Below, piece after piece: positions 8,520-16,343 of a DNA stretch of 64,000 nucleotides (position 1 is the stretch's first letter; every line of letters starts with the position of its first letter). The DNA is from Nostoc sp. UHCC 0870 (GTDB lineage: Bacteria > Cyanobacteriota > Cyanobacteriia > Cyanobacteriales > Nostocaceae). A model generated the notes under the pieces. It was not told where the DNA came from and did not search any database. It was given only the letters and a program-made list of their open reading frames with translations. The stretch spans positions 5,991,141-6,055,140 of the forward strand of contig NZ_CP091913.1 in the NCBI RefSeq assembly GCF_022063185.1. The letters run 5' to 3'. The translations under genes and the position numbers were made by a program.

Positions 8520-8540
8520 GTGCTTTTTCGATAAAAATCA

Positions 8541-8567
8541 ATGGTCTCAGAAAAAATAGTATGCTAG
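8541..8567 (+). other. Possible mini-ORF downstream of the self-targeted promoter
   Basis: ATG at 8541 opens an eight-codon frame (MVSEKIVC, containing the rare-type codon ATA) in the leader between the self-targeted promoter and the first inserted gene. CreT toxins of known CreTA modules are small RNAs with mini-ORFs that sequester a rare tRNA. There is no good ribosome site, and an eight-codon frame is easily found by chance, so this is only a candidate. Confidence 0.2.
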
Positions 8568-8603
8568 GCTCTAAAGTGATCCTTTAAACCAGGAAACACT
8601 TAG

Positions 8604-8849
8604 ATGCAAAGCCAAAACTCTGACCCCTTAGACCAACTCCGTTATGCCATCAATGATCTGATTGATCGCATTAAAGTGCAGCAGCAGCACAATATCATTC
8701 AAGATAATCGACTCTCAGACCATGACCATAGAATTGAGGAAACGGAGGAATCAATCCAATTGTTATGCAGAAAATTTGCTCAATTCGACTATCTAATTGG
8801 GAGAAATCAGGAACTAGAAGAAAAAAACGATTTTTACTATAGAGATTGA
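8604..8849 (+). CDS. Small coiled-coil protein of unknown function, inserted in the cas operon
   Basis: The 81-residue protein is charged and helical throughout (LDQLRYAINDLIDRIKVQQQ, later LSDHDHRIEETEESIQLLCR), with heptad-like spacing suggesting a coiled coil. AGGA at 8591-8594 lies 9 bases before the ATG, so it is probably translated. I do not recognise a family. It is the first gene behind the self-targeted promoter and lies 12 bp before the DUF1016 nuclease gene, so the two may act together. Confidence 0.65.
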   Translation: MQSQNSDPLDQLRYAINDLIDRIKVQQQHNIIQDNRLSDHDHRIEETEESIQLLCRKFAQFDYLIGRNQELEEKNDFYYRD

Positions 8850-8861
8850 AATATTGTCATT

Positions 8862-9881
8862 ATGAGTAATTCTATTTCTGACGATTACAGAAATCTACTT
8901 ATGGAAGTACAACAACGGATTCGTTCAGCCCAGTACGAAGCATTAAAGGCAGTTAATCGGGAAATGATTAACCTGTATTGGGATATTGGGCAGATGATTG
9001 TTATCAAACAACAGGATGCTAGTTGGGGTAAATCAGTAGTAGAACAGCTAGCAAAAGATTTACAAGCAGAATTTCCTGGTATTAGCGGTTTTTCTGCTCG
9101 AAATATTTGGAATATGCGGAATTTTTACGTCACATATCGCCAAAATGAAAAACTGCAACCATTGGTTGCAGAAATTGGATGGACTCACAATTTGGTCATT
9201 TTAGAAAAGTGCAAAGATGACTTAGAACGAGAATTTTACATTAGAATGACTCGGAAGTTTGGTTGGACAAAAAACGTTTTAATTCACCAAATTGAAAATC
9301 AAACTTATGAAAAAACTCTGCTTAATCAAACTAATTTTGATCAAAGTATTTCAGCAGAGATAAGTAACCAATTAAAGCTAGCAGTTAAAGATGAATATAC
9401 TTTTGATTTTTTGGAACTAGCAGATGAACACAGCGAACGACAGCTAGAAGAGTCAATTTTAGGAAAAGTTCAACCATTTTTACAAGAAATGGGTGGAATA
9501 TTTGCCTTTATTGGTAGCCAATATCGTTTAGAAGTTGATGATGAAGAATATTTTATAGATATCCTATTATATCATCGCCGTTTAAAATGTTTGGTTGCAA
9601 TAGAATTAAAAATTGGTAAATTTTTACCTGAATATGTTGGCAAAATGCAGTTTTATTTAGCTGTTCTAGACAACACGGTAAAGCTACCAGAAGAAAATCC
9701 TTCTATTGGCATTATTCTTTGTAAATCCAAACAGAGAACTATTGTTGAATATGCACTAAAGGAATCTAATAAACCAATTGGTGTTGCAACTTACCAAATA
9801 GTTTCTAAAGTACCACAAGAATTAAAAAATCAACTTCCAGATCCAGAACAAGTTGCTAAACTCCTAGAAGGATTTGAATAA
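8862..9881 (+). CDS. DUF1016 (YhcG-like) PD-(D/E)XK nuclease, inserted in the cas operon
   Basis: This 339-residue protein has the DUF1016 N-terminal domain (about 8-150: LMEVQQRIRSAQYEALKAVN, LYWDIGQMIV, FPGISGFSARNIWNMRNFY) and a C-terminal PD-(D/E)XK nuclease domain (about 185-325). The catalytic residues are visible: D in EYFIDILLYHRRL and the E-x-K in VAIELKIGKF, followed by GKMQFYLAVLD. The family is found in restriction and defence islands and next to mobile DNA. Here it sits between cas3 and cas10d, where I-D operons normally have no gene. Its target is unknown. Candidates are a helper nuclease of interference or an abortive effector controlled by the nearby mini-CRISPR. Confidence 0.85.
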   Translation: MSNSISDDYRNLLMEVQQRIRSAQYEALKAVNREMINLYWDIGQMIVIKQQDASWGKSVVEQLAKDLQAEFPGISGFSARNIWNMRNFYVTYRQNEKLQPLVAEIGWTHNLVILEKCKDDLEREFYIRMTRKFGWTKNVLIHQIENQTYEKTLLNQTNFDQSISAEISNQLKLAVKDEYTFDFLELADEHSERQLEESILGKVQPFLQEMGGIFAFIGSQYRLEVDDEEYFIDILLYHRRLKCLVAIELKIGKFLPEYVGKMQFYLAVLDNTVKLPEENPSIGIILCKSKQRTIVEYALKESNKPIGVATYQIVSKVPQELKNQLPDPEQVAKLLEGFE

Positions 9882-9898
9882 ATATTTGGAATTTAAAA

Positions 9899-10336
9899 AT
9901 GAATATAGATAAACTCACTTTAGCCAAAATAAAATTAATCAGAAAATATTACCAGACTTTAGAAAATTTTAGTTCTATTAGCCTTGATGATTTCTTGGAT
10001 GATTATTATCAACAACTTCTTGCAGAAAGACTCTTGCATCTAATAAATCAAGCCGCAGTAGATGTCAATCACCATATCTTATCAAAACTAAATCCTGGAA
10101 ATCATAATAATAACTTTGAATCTTTCACAGAGCTTACTAAATATAAAGTAATCACACCAGAATTAGCAAAGCAGTTAGCACCATCAGAAAGACTAATAAA
10201 ACATCTAGTTTATGAATATGATGAGATAGATCCAAGTCAAGTTTTCAGAGAAGTTAATTTTGCTTTACAGCAATATCCACTTTACCTTAGACAAATCAAC
10301 ACTTATTTAATTTCCTTGAATCAAGAACATGGCTAA
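9899..10336 (+). CDS. HepT-like HEPN protein (DUF86) with catalytic motif lost
   Basis: The 145-residue protein follows HepT toxins along its length: RLLHLINQAAVDVNHHILSK, FTELTKYKVITPELAKQLA, then VYEYDEIDPSQVF. In HepT the segment before the final EYD.ID reads RN..VH.Y, with R and H catalytic. Here the same stretch reads IKHLVYEY, so R, N and H are replaced by I, K and Y. It should be inactive as an RNase. The usual partner, MntA nucleotidyltransferase, is absent. It overlaps cas10d by 8 bp, so translation is coupled with the cas genes. It may be a structural or antitoxin-like partner. Confidence 0.75.
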   Translation: MNIDKLTLAKIKLIRKYYQTLENFSSISLDDFLDDYYQQLLAERLLHLINQAAVDVNHHILSKLNPGNHNNNFESFTELTKYKVITPELAKQLAPSERLIKHLVYEYDEIDPSQVFREVNFALQQYPLYLRQINTYLISLNQEHG

Positions 10337-13300
10337 AAAAACCAAGAAATCAGATGAATATCAACAACTATCACTCTTAGAAGCAGAAACAGAAAATGAT
10401 TCAACTTCCGAACTATTAGATGATGATTGGATGTCTGGAGATGATTCTGACTTTCAAGAAACATCTAATCTAAAAGTTGAAACACAATCAGCAGAACTCT
10501 TAACCCTAAAATTACTGCAAGATGCAATTAAATCAGAAAACGATGATGATTTAATTATGCAGGAATTTAGTGATTACGTTTTACCCAATCTTTTACGGGT
10601 AGCAGTTGGAGTTACAGCCAAAGGTGGCAAATTTTTTGATTATTTCGATGAAAAGAGAGAAAGGGAGATAGATGATTTCCACAAAAATAATTTAGGAAAA
10701 AGTCACAAAATAAAAGAGCCGAAAAAACTTAATCGAAGAAATGCAGGTGATCAATCTTTAAATACTCATTTACTCAATGGTTTACTACCAGCTAATTTAA
10801 TAGAACGTTGTCTAAATAAACTTGATACCACTGCAAAAAGGGTAATTCGAGAACAAGAAAGACGTTTATTAATTGCTGGGTTTATTTTACATGATTTTGA
10901 AAAGTTTGATTATCGGTTATTTCCTGAAATGCCAGATAATTATAAAGCAATCAGCCAAGATAAAGAGCAAGACATTCGCAAGTTATCTGTAGATGCCCAT
11001 CGCAAAATTATAGATATTATAGTCTGTGAATTGGGTCTTGATAAATTTGTTAGTCCTGATGAAGCAACAGCATGGCAAGAATATCGAGATGATTTGTTAT
11101 TTATTGCCTACAATGCCCAGCGTCGAAATGATACAAATCTCAATGTTTCTGAGTATGGTTTACAGCCAATAATTGATGATTATATCCTGATATGTCTTGC
11201 TGATTTAACTTGTTTAGCTGATTTACTTTCCTCAGTTATTAAGCATCCTCAAGATGCAGAACACCAGGGATTAAATGGAATTCTCCACAGCCTCAGTGAT
11301 GGACAATTAAAATTTACCTATCACAGTATTGCTGAAAATAGAGGGGTTTTAACTAATGTAGTTAACAATGCTTTAATTCAGGCTCATACCAGTCTGAATA
11401 CAGATGAGCATACCTACTATGAACCTTTGCTATATCTGCCTACGGGTGTAATTTATTTGGCTGAACGTCATGCACCTCCTATTTCACCGCAAGATTTACC
11501 AAACCGGGTAGTTGATAATATTAAATCACTTTGTGCAGGACAACTGCGCCTGAGACAAACGGGTTTTGGTAGAGATGGGAAAGGCATGAAATATGCCGAA
11601 TATTACAACTTATTTTTTGATTCTCCTGGCTTGATGCAGGTAGCTTTAGATGCAACTTTACGCATCTTAAACCCAAACAAAGTTTCAGTTGCTAAAAGTC
11701 GCAGTGATAATTTAATTAAATTTCAAAAACAAGGTGTTTTACCTGCTGACTATGACTTTAAATTTGATGATGATATCCGCATTGACCAAATAGCAGAGTT
11801 TGGTGATTTAGTTAGTCGCAAAATTTGGGATGAAACCGTAAATCGGATTGCGGATATTCGCAAGAAAAATAAAAATCTGTCAGAAGTACCAACTTTAGAG
11901 TTAACGCACAAAGTTGCAGAATTTTGGAACTTGACAGGATACTTACCCCAAATTAGAGAAATTCAGCATATCAACGAAAGTCTCAAAGAAAATAAATTAA
12001 AAGGCAATACTGGAGGCGTACCTTATGAATGGTACTATCTCGCAGCTAAATATTTAGAAAATCATCCTGGGATTGAGAGTGTTCGTGAAACTTGTCAGCA
12101 AGTGATTCAATATCTCACAGGCTTAATTTCACCCATCATTGCACAGTACGAATTACCCGATGGTTGGGATGATTTAAGACTTTGGGTATCACGCGTTGTG
12201 ATGTTACCCAATACGAATCGAGAAACATCAGATAAAACTCAAGTCGATACATTTTTAGCTGAGTTGAATAATTATAATGCTGCCAAAAAACCAGGACGGG
12301 GAAAACAATTAATTTGCTCAATCTCCCATTCTGCTTATACAGTAACAGAACAGATGGAATCGGCAGTTTTATTTACGCCTCAAGTTTATACAAACAAGCA
12401 AATGTTAGGAGGTTCTAACGCTAAACGCAATATCTCTAGTATTGCAGGTGTGGAGATGATGCTGAGGCAAATTTTAATGAATCAAACTCAAGCCGTGGGT
12501 AAACGATTTGAAGATGGGAAATATCGCTATCTCTATTTTTACCCGACTTATTATTTCACACCAGAAACCAATAAGTTTTTACAGAAAGCCTACAACGGTA
12601 TTGCTCAAACTCGTTTTGATACGAGCATCCGTAACCACTTTATTAGTAAAGATTTACAAGCAAACTTAGAACGAGAAAATTATCAAAGTGTAGATGCTTT
12701 CTTAATTGATGAAAACTTAGAACGTGATAAAGACCGTACATTTAAACTGTCTTATCCCGAAGACCAACCTTTAACATTTTACTTCATGGCATTACCGCCA
12801 GGACGAGATAGCAGCGATACCGAATCTTGGATAATGCCTAGTTGGTTAGCGTTTGCTTTCCCAATGATTTTAGATGTTAAAACTGTGGTGTCTGAGTCAC
12901 CAATTCCGCCTTTTAATGATGGTGCTGAATTTGAAGAAAGCGTTTTTCTGGATAGTGCGCCTCATGCTTTCCGTGCATTAGTCAGACGCGATCGCTTTCG
13001 TCTAGATTACATCCTGGAAGGTTGGGATGAAAACGGCATCCAATACCCCGCACCTCTAAATGTGCTTACCGCCGCCTATGCAATTCACCTTGATGTGAAT
13101 GCTAGACAAGGTAAATCTGGTTATGATGCCAACTGGGGTAGATTTACTGAACTGGCAAAGGATTTTGAAACCAGTCCTTTGTACGTCTTTTATTACCTCA
13201 ATCGTTGGGTGCGTAACCAAGGAGTAGAAACAGCACGCATCGAGAAAATTAGGCTTTATGCCTATCATTTTTATCCTTGTTTTGATCCTTATGTGCAGTA

Positions 13301-13790
13301 TGACATGAATACGAAAACGTTGATTGTGAAAGAAGAATCAAGTCTGAATCATCCTAAGAATTTAACAGAGCTTTATCGCCGCTTTTATCGGGCAAATAAG
13401 CGTTATAATCCTAAATCTAACGCTGTGTTAAAACCTATTGATATTGCGGCGGAAACTATCCTTAAAGCTGAGTCGAGTGTATTTCAAGGAGAAACCTTAG
13501 TTGTAGGAGTAGCAGCAGAAGTTTTCAAACTCATGGATCGCGTTCATGCTTCCACTGCTGAAGGACGCTGGGTAATGAGTAAACGGGAAGAAGAAAGACA
13601 AGCTGTGTTGGATTTTGCTAAGTATTTTGTCATCGAAGTATTTGAGAAAGCATTTGCAGGCGATCGCGCACGTTTAGCAGGTCGTCAACTCAATTTAATT
13701 CGAGACACTTGTGAGTTTCTTTACCGTCTAGAAGATGACAAAGAAAACGCAGGTAAAGACAATAAGCCTACCGAATCTGATGATGCTTAA
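10329..13790 (+). CDS. cas10d: Type I-D Cascade large subunit Cas10d (Csc3) with HD nuclease
   Basis: At 1153 residues this is the I-D large subunit. It reads the PAM, nucleates Cascade and carries the HD nuclease that cuts target DNA with Cas3. The HD motif is in RLLIAGFILHDFEKFDYRLF (about 180-200), with an earlier histidine in SLNTHLLNGLL. No GGDD cyclase motif is visible, as expected for Cas10d. The C-terminal 160 residues correspond to the small-subunit-like domain. The gene overlaps the HEPN gene by 8 bp and precedes csc2 by 46 bp. Confidence 0.93.
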   Translation: MAKKTKKSDEYQQLSLLEAETENDSTSELLDDDWMSGDDSDFQETSNLKVETQSAELLTLKLLQDAIKSENDDDLIMQEFSDYVLPNLLRVAVGVTAKGGKFFDYFDEKREREIDDFHKNNLGKSHKIKEPKKLNRRNAGDQSLNTHLLNGLLPANLIERCLNKLDTTAKRVIREQERRLLIAGFILHDFEKFDYRLFPEMPDNYKAISQDKEQDIRKLSVDAHRKIIDIIVCELGLDKFVSPDEATAWQEYRDDLLFIAYNAQRRNDTNLNVSEYGLQPIIDDYILICLADLTCLADLLSSVIKHPQDAEHQGLNGILHSLSDGQLKFTYHSIAENRGVLTNVVNNALIQAHTSLNTDEHTYYEPLLYLPTGVIYLAERHAPPISPQDLPNRVVDNIKSLCAGQLRLRQTGFGRDGKGMKYAEYYNLFFDSPGLMQVALDATLRILNPNKVSVAKSRSDNLIKFQKQGVLPADYDFKFDDDIRIDQIAEFGDLVSRKIWDETVNRIADIRKKNKNLSEVPTLELTHKVAEFWNLTGYLPQIREIQHINESLKENKLKGNTGGVPYEWYYLAAKYLENHPGIESVRETCQQVIQYLTGLISPIIAQYELPDGWDDLRLWVSRVVMLPNTNRETSDKTQVDTFLAELNNYNAAKKPGRGKQLICSISHSAYTVTEQMESAVLFTPQVYTNKQMLGGSNAKRNISSIAGVEMMLRQILMNQTQAVGKRFEDGKYRYLYFYPTYYFTPETNKFLQKAYNGIAQTRFDTSIRNHFISKDLQANLERENYQSVDAFLIDENLERDKDRTFKLSYPEDQPLTFYFMALPPGRDSSDTESWIMPSWLAFAFPMILDVKTVVSESPIPPFNDGAEFEESVFLDSAPHAFRALVRRDRFRLDYILEGWDENGIQYPAPLNVLTAAYAIHLDVNARQGKSGYDANWGRFTELAKDFETSPLYVFYYLNRWVRNQGVETARIEKIRLYAYHFYPCFDPYVQYDMNTKTLIVKEESSLNHPKNLTELYRRFYRANKRYNPKSNAVLKPIDIAAETILKAESSVFQGETLVVGVAAEVFKLMDRVHASTAEGRWVMSKREEERQAVLDFAKYFVIEVFEKAFAGDRARLAGRQLNLIRDTCEFLYRLEDDKENAGKDNKPTESDDA
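13305..13790 (+). CDS. Possible internally translated small subunit Cas11d
   Basis: In the Synechocystis type I-D system a separate small subunit is translated from inside cas10d. Here an in-frame ATG at 13305 (MNTKTLIVKEESS, residue 993 of Cas10d) would give a helical protein of about 161 residues, the right size. No strong ribosome site is visible before it, and other nearby starts (GTG at 13327) are possible. This rests mainly on family knowledge. Confidence 0.35.
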   Translation: MNTKTLIVKEESSLNHPKNLTELYRRFYRANKRYNPKSNAVLKPIDIAAETILKAESSVFQGETLVVGVAAEVFKLMDRVHASTAEGRWVMSKREEERQAVLDFAKYFVIEVFEKAFAGDRARLAGRQLNLIRDTCEFLYRLEDDKENAGKDNKPTESDDA

Positions 13791-13836
13791 CAAGTGATCT
13801 TACCTCAACAATTACTAAATTATTTGGAGATTAATT

Positions 13837-14853
13837 ATGGCATTGCTCAAAACTCTTGATTCACAACTATTCCAAGCAGAAATTCCTTACAAACCAATGG
13901 GTAAATATGCCCACTTTCTCACAATTCGCATCACTGAATCTTACCCTTTATTTCAGACAGACGGAGAATTAAATAAAGCACGAGTCAGAGCCGGGGTTAA
14001 AGATAAGACAACAATTAGCCGTTTGTCAATGTTCAAGCGTAAACAATCTACCCCAGAACGTTTAGTAGGGAGGGAATTACTTCGCAAATATGAATTAGTC
14101 AAACCTGAAGAATGCGAATATAACGTCAACTTTGCAATGGATAATCCTGACTGTATTATTTACGGTTTTGCGATTGGTGATTCTGGTTCAGAAAAATCAA
14201 AAGTTGTAGTAGACACAGCATTTTCAATTACTGCGTTCGATGAATCTCACGAAACCTTTACTTTGAATGCTCCCTTTGAAAATGGGACAATGGCTTCTAA
14301 GGGTGAAAATGGTTCTAAACCTGGTGAAGTTACTAGTCGAATTAATCAACAAGACCACATCAGACCCCAAGTTTTCTTTCCTAGTATCGTCACCCTAAAA
14401 GACCCCACAGAAGCTAGCTTCCTTTACGTGTTTAATAACATCTTGCGGACACGTCATTATGGAGCGCAAACAACCCGTACAGGTAGAGTGAGAAATGAGT
14501 TAATTGGGGTTGTATTTGCTGATGGAGAAATTACTAGTAATTTACGCTGGACTCAAGCAATATATGACCAGATGAAAGCTAATAATTCTTTAAATTCTCC
14601 TGATCCTCTGGATGAAGATGAAGTAATTACTGCTGCTAAAAATGCCATTGAAACTTTGATGTCTGAAGAATTTATTGTACATACTGATTTTATTGGTGAT
14701 GCTTTTGAACCTCTATTAAAAGAAGTGAAGAACCTCACTACTAGCGAAACAGGAATTAAAAGTATTTTACAAAAAGCTGATGCTGAAGCTAAAGCTTATG
14801 CTAATAAACACATTAGTAAAAAGAAAACTGCTGCGAAAGCGGGGAAAGAGTGA
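13837..14853 (+). CDS. csc2: Type I-D Cascade backbone Csc2 (Cas7d)
   Basis: This 338-residue Cas7-family protein forms the helical backbone that coats the crRNA. Recognisable text includes MGKYAHFLTIRITESYPLFQ, RHYGAQTTRTGRVRNELIGVVFADGE and a lysine/alanine-rich tail. A GGAG ribosome site precedes the ATG. Its stop overlaps the start of csc1 (TGATG). Confidence 0.93.
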   Translation: MALLKTLDSQLFQAEIPYKPMGKYAHFLTIRITESYPLFQTDGELNKARVRAGVKDKTTISRLSMFKRKQSTPERLVGRELLRKYELVKPEECEYNVNFAMDNPDCIIYGFAIGDSGSEKSKVVVDTAFSITAFDESHETFTLNAPFENGTMASKGENGSKPGEVTSRINQQDHIRPQVFFPSIVTLKDPTEASFLYVFNNILRTRHYGAQTTRTGRVRNELIGVVFADGEITSNLRWTQAIYDQMKANNSLNSPDPLDEDEVITAAKNAIETLMSEEFIVHTDFIGDAFEPLLKEVKNLTTSETGIKSILQKADAEAKAYANKHISKKKTAAKAGKE

Positions 14854-15560
14854 TGGTATTGATTTACCGTTGTCAATTAGAATTGCATGACAGCCTTTAT
14901 TATGCCACGCGTGAAATTGGGCGATTGTATGAAACAGAGCCAATCATTCACAATTATGCTCTCTGTTATGCACTGGGTTTAGTTGATAGCCAAATCTATT
15001 GTACTACCGTGGCTGAAGAACATTCCTATCGCTATTTCTGTCCTGAACAAGTACCAAAATATGAAGAGCATTTAACGCCGCTTAATCAACAGGGTATTTA
15101 TGTTACTCCTGCATTAGCTATTAGTCATTCTGCAATTCTCAACACATGGAAGTATGCTAACAATAACTATCATGTGGAGATGGAGAAAACGCAGAAAAAC
15201 ATCCCTAGTTTTGGGAGAGCCAAAGAAATAGCACCAGAAAGTCAATTTGAGTTTTTTGTAATTTCTCAAAAAGAACTCAAATTACCAAAATGGCTTCGCT
15301 TGGGTAAGTGGATGAGTAAAGCTGAGTTGACAGTTGAGCAATTACCTAAACCTCAAAATGCTGAAGGTTTATTCACCTGCAAACATCCCTTAAATCCTTT
15401 AGATGTGATGTTTTCTAATCAAGTGATTAGCTACGATGTGGTGAATATGCCTCCAGTTAGTTTAATTCAGAATGTGCAAATGCGAGGGCAATATTACCAA
15501 TTTACTGAGATGAAAGACATCAAAATTCCGGCTCGAATGGCTTATCATTTTCGTAGTTAA
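14853..15560 (+). CDS. csc1: Type I-D Cascade subunit Csc1 (Cas5d)
   Basis: The 235-residue Cas5-family protein caps the 5' handle of the crRNA. The start MVLIYRCQLELHDSLYYATREIG is typical of Csc1. I choose the ATG at 14853, which overlaps the csc2 stop by one base and has GGGGAAAG ahead of it, rather than the GTG at 14850. The C-terminal part has ARMAYHFR near the end. Confidence 0.9.
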   Translation: MVLIYRCQLELHDSLYYATREIGRLYETEPIIHNYALCYALGLVDSQIYCTTVAEEHSYRYFCPEQVPKYEEHLTPLNQQGIYVTPALAISHSAILNTWKYANNNYHVEMEKTQKNIPSFGRAKEIAPESQFEFFVISQKELKLPKWLRLGKWMSKAELTVEQLPKPQNAEGLFTCKHPLNPLDVMFSNQVISYDVVNMPPVSLIQNVQMRGQYYQFTEMKDIKIPARMAYHFRS

Positions 15561-15568
15561 TAATTACT

Positions 15569-16192
15569 GTGCGATCGCTTGTGAAACACTATCAACAACA
15601 ACCCAACGCCTTCCCCAGCGATTATCTCAGCCACTTGTGGGGAGAAATCCATGCTTGTCCTTACTTTGCAATCAACAACCTCAACCGCGATTTTGTGGGG
15701 ACTAAGGGATTTTCTGTGGTGTTTGTGCGATCGCACCTCTCTACAGTAGAACAACAGTTTCCTTACTTCAAGCCTTACCTAGATTTAGCTCTCCAGCCTA
15801 ACTGTAACGCTTTCTACCTCAACCCCTTACTACTCAAGGAAGGCTCTCGCGTTGATCCGCATATAGATCGCTCTCTGCGTTCCTACTGCAAAACCATAGA
15901 ACCGCCTACCCTTGTGAGTGTTCTATATGTGCGTGTACCTCTCAACATGGAAGGGGGAGAATTGATACTCAAAGCGCACAAACGCCAACTTGGACAAGTT
16001 AAGCCTCAAATGAATACTTTACTATACTTTCAAGGTGACTTAACCCATGCTGTCAACCCTGTCAAAACCCCCGGATATCGTCTGAGTTTGGTTTGCGAAC
16101 AGTATAGTTTAAGTGATGTAGAACTCCAGGAAATCCCACCCTTTACAGTAGAGTCGCGGGTTGCTCAGTCTACAACAAAAAAACGTAAATAG
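15569..16192 (+). CDS. 2-oxoglutarate/Fe(II) dioxygenase inside the cas operon
   Basis: This 207-residue protein has the double-stranded beta-helix oxygenase motifs: iron ligands H98 and D100 (SRVDPHIDRSL) and H160 (GDLTHAVNP), with R171 (GYRLSLV) placed to bind 2-oxoglutarate. The family hydroxylates protein residues or demethylates nucleic acids; the substrate is unknown. Start is GTG 15569 or GTG 15581; neither has a clear ribosome site, and a HIP1 octamer lies between them. It begins 8 bp after csc1, so it is transcribed with Cascade genes. It is not a standard I-D component. Confidence 0.8.
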   Translation: MRSLVKHYQQQPNAFPSDYLSHLWGEIHACPYFAINNLNRDFVGTKGFSVVFVRSHLSTVEQQFPYFKPYLDLALQPNCNAFYLNPLLLKEGSRVDPHIDRSLRSYCKTIEPPTLVSVLYVRVPLNMEGGELILKAHKRQLGQVKPQMNTLLYFQGDLTHAVNPVKTPGYRLSLVCEQYSLSDVELQEIPPFTVESRVAQSTTKKRK

Positions 16193-16213
16193 GCTTTTGA
16201 ATTTTGAATTTTG

Positions 16214-16326
16214 GGCGTTGCTGATTAGTGGGATGATTTTTGTCTCACGCAAAGGCGCAAAGACACAAAGAATCAATATCCTGTTTTGTACAAAAGTCTC
16301 AATTCATCCCGCATTTATGCAACGCC
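16214..16326. mobile_element. MITE-like element (113 bp) between the oxygenase gene and cas6
   Basis: The ends form an inverted repeat: GGCGTTGC...GGGATGA at left and TCATCCCGC...GCAACGCC at right (15 of 23 terminal positions match, with perfect outer 8 and inner 7). The body holds a CGCAAAGGCGCAAAGACACAAAG tract. It is flanked on both sides by GAATTTTG repeats, so it appears to have inserted into a short tandem repeat tract. It encodes no protein. Confidence 0.65.
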
Positions 16327-16343
16327 GAATTTTGAATTAATAT

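Noticed and set aside
9899-10336. An active HepT-MntA toxin-antitoxin pair
   Set aside because: The catalytic R and H are replaced and no nucleotidyltransferase gene is adjacent.
10329-13790. Cas10d as a cyclic-oligoadenylate synthase (type III-like)
   Set aside because: No GGDD palm motif is visible and the neighbours are csc1, csc2 and cas3, so this is type I-D.
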